In this document: positions 55,971 through 64,000 of the stretch, in pieces
Numbering within the stretch: position 1 is the stretch's first letter
Layout: the number at the start of each line of letters is the position of its first letter
From: Xenopus tropicalis
Lineage: Eukaryota > Chordata > Amphibia > Anura > Pipidae
Length of the DNA stretch: 64,000 nucleotides
Reading direction: 5' to 3'
Assembly (NCBI RefSeq): GCF_000004195.4
Contig: NC_030684.2
Location: 69,485,392 to 69,549,391, forward strand
Program-made: the position numbers and the translations under genes
The notes under the pieces: generated by a model
What the model was told of the DNA's origin: nothing
Seen by the model: only the letters and a program-made list of their open reading frames with translations
The model's database searches: none

Positions 55971-56514
55971 CAATGATTCAGCTATGAAAAGTGCACCACA
56001 AGCACAGATGGATGCCAAAAATTGACATCTAATGTAAAGCTGTCCTCACATCAAAACTAGTGTCCCCTAACTTCAACACATCGAATAGAACATATTTGCC
56101 AAGGAACTTCAGACGACTTCGGAAAACGAAGCACTGCATATGTTTTGCCATTGATGATTCACTTTATTGCCGGTGGGAAAGAATTCTTTGGGAGACTGGT
56201 CACCCTCAGTAGCACAGATTTAACCATGGGTGATAAATCTCCCCATGTCCTTTAAGCCTAAAGGAGTTCTCTGTAGATAAGGAAACAGTAACATATTACT
56301 ATTGAAGTTTCTTGCTGGGTCAGCTGAAAAGAGTCAGGCACTGGATTCTTAAACAAAATTTGGGGTCTGGGATCTCTGTCACATCTCATGCATAAGCTTC
56401 TATTATCTCTTGTTATTTTCCATCATTTATTTGTAATGAACTCCCTCTACTGCTCTACTGCATCTACATAAAATCACTTTTAATGTCATGTTTGACTTAT
56501 TTAGACCACCATCC
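55971..56514. other. Stretch without recognised feature
   Basis: No supported gene or transposon end. Confidence 0.35.
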
Positions 56515-56679
56515 TTCTAACATGTGACGTAGCACAGTGCCTTCTGGGAGATCAGACTTCATTTTGTGGGTGTGGTTTATAAAAAGGGGAGTGGTCAAAA
56601 CTGGCTTCCATTAGCGGCCCTCCACCATGTATGCTAGAGAAATTCCGGCCCTCGGCACCGTAGAAGTTGGACAGCACTG
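56515..56679 (-). mobile_element. hAT-like end fragment (CAGTGCTGTCCAACT)
   Basis: On the minus strand it begins CAGTGCTGTCCAACTTCTAC then GGTGCCGAGGGCCGGAATT, a CAGTG-type hAT end I recognise in frogs. It continues through the CTCCCAGAAGGCACTGTGC block. The other end is absent. Confidence 0.6.
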
Positions 56680-57002
56680 TTCTATAGTATGGACTTTAAT
56701 GCCACTGTGCAGTGGCATTTACATGCAGGCACATAATGGTGCACCGAAAAAAATTATCTGAATTGTATGGCCTCAAGAAGGGAAGCTTTCAAAGGCCACT
56801 CATAGTTACTGTAATGTTCAAGATGAAAGGGTATTGACTTGATACCTAAATGGTGAGGAACACAAGAGTCGAGTGCTTGGACATCTATCATAGCCTATTT
56901 AAAACTAGGCTCCCAATCTATAGTATTCATAACTTTCACTACCTGTCCACTATTCCCTATAAGACTGGTTAAATGTTACACCAGCGGTTAGAAATAAAAA
57001 TC

Positions 57003-57345
57003 TATTAACTCGCTACTATGGGTCTACCTAAGGGGCTTCTCTCTGCTTTGTGTACCATTGGCAGATGGTAACTAAATTGCTACAGTGGGGTGCTGAACCT
57101 TCCAAAAGTCACCTATCTGTAAAGCAGTTACTCCTTGATTAATTTTTTTATTAACAAGTCCAAACAGAAGACACTGAAATTTCTTAACCGGGGTTTCCAT
57201 AAGAGGTATACATGTATCAAGATCAGCTAATTGTCTTTCTGCTTCCATTAGATACATAGATTGGTCCATCGCTACAACAAAGCCAGCCTCATCTGTGAGT
57301 CTGATGACTATTATCCCATCCAATTTAATATTATTCAAAGCCTGT
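57003..57345 (-). pseudogene. Penelope-like retroelement reverse-transcriptase relic
   Basis: The minus-strand frame 57338-57072 reads AGFVVAMDQSMYLMEAERQL then a Q-L-D-(Y/C)-PL-like stretch and INQGVTALQIGDFWKVQHP. After a frameshift the minus strand continues YHLPMVHKAERSP then LGRPIVAS. Penelope-like and related elements have ADKGG-VV-D---Y--EA-RQL followed by Y-LPK-HK-----GRPIVS at the start of the reverse-transcriptase domain. The Lys and Gly of ADKGG are altered (TDEAG), and the frame is broken, so it is inactive. The catalytic YADD region is not present. Weak coding-like traces may extend upstream to about 57560. Confidence 0.8.
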
Positions 57346-57567
57346 ATCTCAGAATTTACAAGATTATTATGATGTGGGGGGGCTCTTGGTGTACAAAGTT
57401 AAAAGGCGCATAGCATATAAATTTAACTTACAATAGAAGCTGGATCCTATCTTGACCCCTGTTCTAGTACATCCACTAGTACATCTGGTACACCACCTTC
57501 ACATTCTAATTCCTCTAGAAATAAACTCAAGAGCTTGGTTCTCTTCAAAGAAATGATAAGACAATAG

Positions 57568-58238
57568 AGGGTTGATTCACTAAAGGTCGATATTTAGAGC
57601 GCTATTTATAGCATGCGCAAAAATTTTTATCGCGTCTAATTTTTCGCGTCTTAATGCACGATTCACTAAAAGTATATTTGCGTTAATTTAGACGTGATGC
57701 TGTTTGCGTTATTTAAGTCGTGAAGATTATTTTCGTGCGGTATACAATGCAACGCGTGCTAATTAACGCATCGCGCTACTTGTCGCGTGCGCTAATTAAC
57801 GCACGTGTGCTACTTATTGCGCGCATGCCATATTAGCCATACACACCATTACGTTCGTAAAACTACTTTTTTTTAAAATGTCCATTTCCCTGCAAACTGG
57901 AGGATGCATCACTCTAGGGCCAACACATACTTGAATAAATCACACTGCAAAGTCCATATTGTGTTGCCAAAAGCTCATGAACTGTACTTTTCTATAATTA
58001 CCGCCTGCCCCAAGTAGGTGTTAATTTTCGCATAGAGTAACGTGATATTTAGTGCGTCTAAGTGTTTGTGAATCATGCGTTAGTATTATTTCTGCATACG
58101 GTTGCACGCTATTTAACGCACGCGATATGCGACTTAACGCATGCAATAATACTTTAGAGAATCATGCATTTTTTTCACGTCAATTTTAACGCAAAAAAGC
58201 ATGCAATATGCGTTATCGCACTTTAGTGAATCAACCCT
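57568..58238. mobile_element. Large foldback MITE, copy 2 (GGGTTGATTCACTAAAG ends)
   Basis: 671 bp. AGGGTTGATTCACTAAAGG at the left and CTTTAGTGAATCAACCCT at the right, flanked by TAG on both sides (57565-57567 and 58239-58241). The terminal word recurs inside as GATTCACTAAAAG (57660-57672) and as GTGAATCATGCG near 58068. The middle (GGAGGATGCATCACTCTAGG, CACTGCAAAGTCCATATTG) is the reverse complement of the middle of copy 1. Strong CpG and GCGTTA bias. Harbinger-like by its 3-bp duplication. Confidence 0.85.
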
Positions 58239-58241
58239 TAG

Positions 58242-59450
58242 TTAGCAGACCCACAGCCTTAGCACAGCACTGTTGGACAAATTTATGTATGTAATGGAAG
58301 CAGAAAGACAATTTGCTCTTATGAAAAATCTGGTAATTTCCTATTAGTTGTGTCTTCTATTAATATCCATTTCCTGTTAGACAGATTTGGCCGTGACTAA
58401 GTGCCCATAGGACATGAAATGCTTAGGAATTTTTTGGAAATGTTAATTTTAATGTAGCTTTAAATAAAGACATGTTTTATTTTTGTGACCCTTGTGGATC
58501 CTTTGAGTGCCTATACGCCCTTGCTGTTTGCTATTTACAGATGTTTGCTCCCTGATCTGAGGGTTTGGGGCTTGAGCACCTGGACCATCTGTTTCATTTG
58601 GTGAGTGTTTCAACAGTTGGTCCTTTATGTGCCCTCCTTTATTTTATGGTGTGCATTTCCCATAGACTCCATTATAAGCAAATAATTCTAGTTTTTTAAA
58701 AAAATGATTTAATTATTATTTCGGTTTAATTCTGCATAACAGGTCCCATACCTGTATAATAGTCAAAGGTAGGCACTCAGAGCATGGATTAATGGTTAAT
58801 ATTATGTTAATATTTTTGACTGAACAAGGTTTGTAGAATACAACTTGTCATGTCAGCAGTAACAAAGCCAAGGCATCTCTTTTCATGGATAGTTAGCTGC
58901 AAAAAAGTGCATGTGAAATGGGTCAGGCTCATTTTTCGAAATCTTGATAACACATTTTTGATGCAACTTACAATTATTTTGACAGACTGTGGGAAAATGA
59001 TTTGCACAAAACAAATTACATACACAAAAAAGGTGATTTGTGTTCTTCTGTAAATGGTGCTCCCTTCACAGTGTTGACAATGAAAAGATGAACAATTTGT
59101 TAAAAACCTTGTTATTAAATCAACAAGCCCATTTCTTGAGAGGCTGTAAGGGGCTTCTTTCCCAGGTTCTACAGATGGAACAGTTTTTTCCACCATAAGA
59201 GGATATTAATTAGGGGTAAGATTAAGCTTCATATGATTCTGATTATTTTTTTCAAAAATATGCCAATTTTAGCTGGTAATTGTGCTGCACATAGAGCTAA
59301 AAGATAGTTGATTAAATACCATAATGTCTTGACATATCTTGATGCATTTATTTATCTTGGGAAGAAGTAAAAGTAATCCGCACTAGAGAAAGCTGGAACA
59401 AGAATAGATTTGGCCATTGATATGGAAGTGATTTCTTTTGTTCATGTATC
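58242..59450. other. Stretch without recognised gene
   Basis: A scrap of the TA-type MITE end (ATAACAGGTCCCATACCTGTA-like) is at 58737-58757. The 129-codon minus frame 59196-58807 shows no domain I recognise, and its codons are AT-driven. No gene is called. Confidence 0.35.
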
Positions 59451-60165
59451 TGTAGGGACCCATAGGGTTAACATGCCCCTATGGCTTTAAACCCTACAGT
59501 TTCCTAGTTTATGCTGTTACTGGGCACTCCAGTATAGTGTTTAGCAAAGGGGTGGGTCTTCCTCTTTGGTTGCATCTGTTGACTCGGGTGGAAGTTCCCC
59601 TGAGCCTGGGATCAACAGGGCCCCAGTAAGGCCAACCTATCCTAGAGAACCCATCTTATCTCTAGAGAAGTCGGGGATAGGGACCCCATGAATGAGGAAT
59701 AGCAAGCATAGAAGAATACCTTAATAGCACCCTCTAGGAGAGTGAGATAGGTAGCTATAGATAGTAAGAGCAGTTTCTGGCTCCAACCAGGAGGTTAGCT
59801 GGAAGTACCTTTCCATACAGGCACTGCATAGGGCAACGGTTAGGACGCAGTATACAGGCTAGTACTTAAACCCTGATCCATAGTCAGCTGTAGGGATCCT
59901 TAAAGTTAACGGTATTCAACCTGAGGACTGACTTATCTATCCAGACTGCCCTCCATAGTGGTGCCGTGCTGACAGGTGTCTTACCCTGCACAGACTCACA
60001 AGAGGTGGGATAAACCGGTGGGCATCCTCTCTTCCTATCTCTCTTGTTATTGCTATTTCCTCTGTGTGAGTATTGATTTCCCTGCACTAATACTAATTGT
60101 CTTGGACTATACACAGTTAAATATTGGTTTGCAAGAGCTCCTGATGTCCATTCCATTTATTCTCA
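59451..60165 (+). mobile_element. LTR-like block, unclassified
   Basis: Begins TGTAGGGACCCATAGGG, similar to the first bases of the solo LTR (TGTAGGGATCC on its own strand), and shares a core with 9320-9440. A second TGTAGGGATCC lies at 59890. No matching CTACA terminus or duplication is found, so the boundaries and class are uncertain. Open frames here are short. Confidence 0.4.
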
Positions 60166-60170
60166 TTTAT

Positions 60171-60590
60171 TTAAAGGAGAAGGAAAGGCAAAGTCACTTG
60201 GGGGTGCCAAAATGTTAGGCACCCCCAAGTGACTTGAATCGCCTACCTTTTCCCCTGGGCTTGTACCCCTGTTCAGAGAGAACAGCACCAGCCCGGGGTA
60301 CCTGCAGCGCTTCCTCCTTCCGTCTTCACGAGCACGCGCATGCACAGTAGAGTGAAAAGCCAAACTTTAATAGAGAAGTCGGCTTTTCACTCTACTGCGC
60401 ATGTGCCTATCGTATAGTCGCAGCAAAACAAAGCCGAAAGGAGGAAGCGCATTGCTACAAGTGCCCCGGGCTGGTGCTGTTTTCTCCTAACAGGGGCACC
60501 AGCCCGCGGTACAAGGTAAGCGATTAAAGTCACTTGGGGGTGCCTAACATTTTAGCACCCCAAGTGACTTAGCCTTTCCTTGTCCTTTAA
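60171..60590. mobile_element. TTAA-flanked T2/Kolobok-type foldback MITE, GC-rich
   Basis: TTAAAGGAGAAGGAAAGGC at the left and GCCTTTCCTTGTCCTTTAA at the right, each bounded by TTAA. The arms are long: AAGTCACTTGGGGGTGCC near 60189 pairs with AGCACCCCAAGTGACTT near 60553, and TCGGCTTTTCACTCTACTG near 60379 pairs with CAGTAGAGTGAAAAGCC near 60344. The inside is GC- and CpG-rich (CACGAGCACGCGCATGC). It is 420 bp and non-coding. Confidence 0.9.
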
Positions 60591-62270
60591 GCTTTGCACT
60601 ACACAGTGGCAGTGGGAGGTCTAGTTCTGCAACATGCTCCATAAGCACCTTCCATATAGCAAAGGCCCATCCTGCTGATGCAGAGTCACATGTACCCCAT
60701 GCTCTATTCACTAGCTGGACACATTTGACTTTATCAGCCAAATAGGGGTTACATATTGTAGGGCACATACATGCTAGCGGGGCAGCTTAATTATTATACA
60801 TTGATTTCTCAACACTATAGAATGCTGCTTTAGAAATATGGCCCCAGCTCTGATGTACCAGTGACACACACCTGCTTTATCTTTCTACTGATCTTAAGGA
60901 GAAGCTGCTTTATCACTTATTAAAAAGGGAAGCCTTGAACCATATGCAGCAATTTGATATTTCTCCCATGAAACATTTTGACAATCAGGACACTTTGTAA
61001 TGATTTGACCCATGTATTAAACCTTATACGTGTATCAAGTTGTCAGAAAGGGTTGGACTGTTATGAGTCCTTTGAGACTATTCTGGTGTATGGATTGCAA
61101 ATTACCGGATTTTGAATCTAAAACCTTTTATCAAGGTACACAAGGTACAAAGCACAGCACAGACATGCGCAAGAAAGCCCTGTCCTTTTCAATTGCCATA
61201 TAGACCCCTAGCTCCCCCAGCGCTCTCTTGCTTGTACATCTGACATGCAAGCTAGGGGACAGGAGGAATTCCACCCACACCTCATGAATACAGTGCTGCT
61301 GAGCTCAGTCAGCTATATAAATATATATATACTACAAGGTCAACACCAAATAAAATGAACAGTCACACCTAAAATTATAGCAGAGCTGGAAGACCTTTAA
61401 ATAATGCAGAAGGGAAGATCCATAATACTTATTTAAATATGAGAACTTCATGAGGATTTCAGCATTTCAGTTTTGTGACCCCACAGTCACAAAATACATA
61501 CAGTGTTTTACAGGTGACAAAAACTCACAGAAATATGAAACACCAATAGAAATTACTAACTACCAATATGCAGCATATTTTAGCCATGTACAAACATGCA
61601 GACCCTTCAGATAAGTGTGACAAAGTAATCTCTTTGGGAAAATAGCATTGTAAAATAGAGGTGGCCATAATTTACAATAGTTTGCATACACTAGGCATGC
61701 AGGCATTTATATTTTCCCTACACATCTGCCTGTTTTGTTTTTCACTGTTGTGTTCATGTGGAGTAATCAAAAATTAACTCTTGCGGGTCATCTCTAGTTG
61801 CTATAGCAATGAAAAAGCTGATCAAAAGGCTAAAAGTAATGAATAAAATTCCAAATCAGAGGTCCCTTGACCTTGTGGAGCGCTTTCAAACCCTCATCTA
61901 ATCTCACTTCTCTATGGAGATTGGTACTTTTCCGACGGCCAGCAGCTCTCAGTGGTAGTTCTTCTTTTGATCTTCCAATGCACAGACAGAGAAGCCTCAA
62001 ATATCCCAAAATCAGCATACTGCCAAGATTAGATGATGAATTTAACTAAAATAAGGACCTACAGAGCATTACTTAAGAAGGTTTTTTTTTTTAAAGAATA
62101 ACACTAACGAACTATCTTATAAGAAGACAAGATGGCTGCCCTAGAACTCTTCCCATATAGAAGTGATTCTTAGACTGGCAGTTTATATCTAGGTATAAAA
62201 CATACTTATGCAGTTTTTTAAAATTGTGTCTTCTTATGAATGTGGTGGAAAAATAGCAATGGAAATATAG
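60591..62270. other. Stretch without supported gene
   Basis: Mostly featureless. A TA run lies at 61317-61331. Around 61830-62049 both strands carry open frames of about 60 codons in a less AT-rich patch, covered in the findings. Confidence 0.35.
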
Positions 62271-62602
62271 TACAAGTATAGGGCCTGTTATCCAGAATGC
62301 TCGGGACCAAGGGTAATCTGGATAATGGGTCTTTCCATAATTTGGATGTCCATACCTTAAGTCTACTAAAAAATCAATAAAACATTAATTAAACCCAATA
62401 GGATTGTTTTGCATCCAATAGGGATTATTTACATCTTAGTTGGAATTAATTTCAAGGTACTGTTTTATTACGACAGAGAAAAAGGAAATAATTTTTAAAA
62501 TTCTGAATTATTTGATTAAAATGGAGTCTATGGGAGACGGGCTTTCCGTAATTCGGAGCTTTCTGGATAACAAGTTTCCGGATAAGGGATCTGATACCTG
62601 TA
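62271..62602. mobile_element. TA-flanked MITE (CAGGTATGGGACC family), complete
   Basis: The best full-length copy, 332 bp, sense orientation: TACAAGTATAGGGCCTG at the left and GGATCTGATACCTGTA at the right, with TTTCAAGGTACTGTTTTATT inside. Both ends abut TA. The 66- and 80-codon frames across it are non-genic. Confidence 0.88.
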
Positions 62603-63129
62603 TCTACATTGATTTTACCAGAATAGTACTTCAGATGGTATATCACTGTCACTTACTGCCACACAATGATGTCAGTCAGTAGCTAAAATGCCTAGTGTTC
62701 TCCCGTGCCCCATGCAAACTATATGTATATCGCTGGAAAATCTGCATTATTAAACCCTTGGGAATTTTTTTGTGTCCAGAGTATGCAAAATAATTTCTTA
62801 AACAGAAATCATTTTCAAAATGTAATCTTATTTGACGTTAAAACCTTTATTTGGTATATATTTGTTTCCAATACTCTATTATTTGGTATGTATAAAAAGA
62901 CAAAGTTTCATATTAGACTAATACAATTTTCATGGGTTTATGGTAAAAAAACAACAAAAAAATTATCTAAAAACATTAACTCTTAATATTTTAGAGTATG
63001 CTTGCCAGTTAAGCCAAAATATCCAGTAAATGCCCATTGGAACACATAAAGTAACCATACAGGTTAAGTGGCTTCTGATACAGTGGCTTCTAGAATGTGT
63101 ATGTGTCACTGGACAAGATATATGCAATT

Positions 63130-63232
63130 AGACTGCAAGCTCCATGGAGGCAGGGACTGATGTCAATCAATAACATTTCTGAAAAGCAGTTTGTGCTATG
63201 TTGGGCAGTATATAAATAAAGGATAGTAAATA
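63130..63232 (+). mobile_element. L2-like LINE/SINE 3' end, sense
   Basis: TTAGACTGCAAGCTCCATGG with AGGCAGGGACTGATGTC, then GGGCAGTATATAAATAAAGG, the sense 3' end of the frog family. Fairly well preserved. Confidence 0.75.
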
Positions 63233-63384
63233 CTTTTTAGTTAGTTTTCTTTGCTTTTTTGGCTGAAGCAAAATTTTATTTAATATCCAAAATTAAAATG
63301 TTTGCCATGCAGCATTAAAAATAAAAAAAATAAAAACTCTCCAAGCAATTTACGTGAAATATTATTTTATCTGTTTAATACCTA

Positions 63385-63581
63385 CCAGCAGCAGATGGCT
63401 GTAATATGAGAGGGTAACTCGGCAACACAGAGACTTCTGGAAGCATTGACTGTGACACTCCCTGTTGAGGGATTATAAACAGTTAATGAAGGAGAACTGC
63501 AATGAACTGGACATCCGGAGGTTCCCACATAAATTGGGAGATTAGCCAGGTTTGCTGTAGGTGGGAATCGGTTTCTCTTTA
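63385..63581 (-). mobile_element. Possible TTAA-type repeat
   Basis: On the minus strand it begins CTTAAAGAGAAACCGATTCC followed by CACCTACAGC, a start I associate with a TTAA-type frog MITE. The far end is not identified. A 71-codon minus frame spans it (GTSGCPVHCSS) but no known domain is recognised. Confidence 0.35.
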
Positions 63582-64000
63582 AGACAATGACTAGCATGTG
63601 CTGGCACTGTTACTGGGCATAAAAAAGCCAAGAGATAGACAGGCCACAAGATGGGTTGCTTTGTGGCTTGCAGCTTATTTTTGGAAGGTAAAGGGGTCCA
63701 GATAAAAAAAAACATGCAGACAAATAATCTTTGCTCTATACAGTAGTTGAACATATGTGTGTGTAATAGTATCAATATTGAATGCTCCTGCTGAGATAAC
63801 CCATAGCAAGGGATTTCTAGCTAGAATGCTTCTGGGATCACTAATGATTAATTAGTATGTATCATAATGTGAAGCAAATGTCACCCAAGCTACCTGGGGT
63901 TGCTGCTGTTTGAGAATGGAAGAATTCCCAACTGGATATGAGCTTGGGAAGTAAAAAACTCATCATAGACTGCCATCTTGTGGCAACTCTCAGGTGCACT

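Noticed and set aside
58807..59196. 129-codon minus-strand ORF
   Set aside because: No domain is recognised and codon content follows local AT composition. A similar-size open frame is plausible by chance.
1..64000. Prokaryotic or viral genome content, tRNA and rRNA genes
   Set aside because: I saw no dense gene arrangement, no ribosome-binding pattern, and no tRNA box A/B pair or rRNA core sequence. The repeats are all of vertebrate type.

Overview
This window is vertebrate nuclear DNA, almost certainly from a clawed frog (Xenopus). It is AT-rich and shows no long open reading frame, bacterial-style operon, tRNA or rRNA gene, or CRISPR array. The best clue to the organism is the repeat content: TTAA-flanked MITEs of the T2/Kolobok type, a TA-flanked family with ends like CAGGTATGGGACC, many hAT and PIF/Harbinger foldback MITEs, L2 and CR1/Rex1-like LINE 3' ends, a Penelope-like reverse-transcriptase relic and a solo LTR. 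I recognise several of these families from Xenopus sequence. The genus is fairly safe; the species is not determined. No intact host gene was found. The longest open frames (164 and 138 codons, minus strand, about 26.3-26.9 kb) are by-products of a tandem array inside a transposon.

Layout. 0-9 kb: a Harbinger-like MITE (2087-2368), a large foldback MITE (3109-3630), hAT MITEs (1752-1985, 5383-5802), LINE 3' ends (6272-8232) and a Harbinger MITE nested in a hAT element (8332-8819). 9-15 kb: an LTR-like fragment, old MITE remnants and a quiet stretch holding a possible microexon (13422-13457). 15.4-19.5 kb: dense stacking of TTAA-type elements, a hAT inside a TA-type MITE, and an L2 end inside a Kolobok-like element. 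20-27 kb: LINE ends, two TA-type MITEs, a repeat-poor block (23.6-25.1 kb) and a hAT MITE with a 17-unit internal array. 27.7-37 kb: mostly repeat-poor, with an L2 reverse-transcriptase relic (33.0-33.5 kb), hAT ends and a near-perfect hairpin (35458-35633). 38-45 kb: a 14 x 52-bp minisatellite in a MITE and more hAT copies. 47-55 kb: foldback MITEs, a 16 x 41-bp minisatellite on a LINE 3' end, a doubly nested MITE and a 962-bp solo LTR. 55-64 kb: LINE and Penelope relics, the second large foldback MITE, an LTR-like block, a GC-richer TTAA element and a TA-type MITE.

The strongest theme is that three unrelated transposon families here each carry a tandem array that has grown inside the element: 21-bp units in a hAT MITE (17, 8 and 4 units in different copies), 41-bp units at the end of a LINE reading frame (16 and 3 units) and 52-bp units in a MITE (14 units). 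Element class is supported directly by target-site duplications: exact 8-bp duplications for six hAT insertions, 3-bp TAA, TTA or TAG for Harbinger-like ones, TTAA for Kolobok-like ones and 4-bp TATA for the solo LTR. Nothing here amounts to a new functional gene system. The best functional leads are the candidate microexon, several repeat-free AT-rich blocks with homeodomain-like sites, and two long hairpins.
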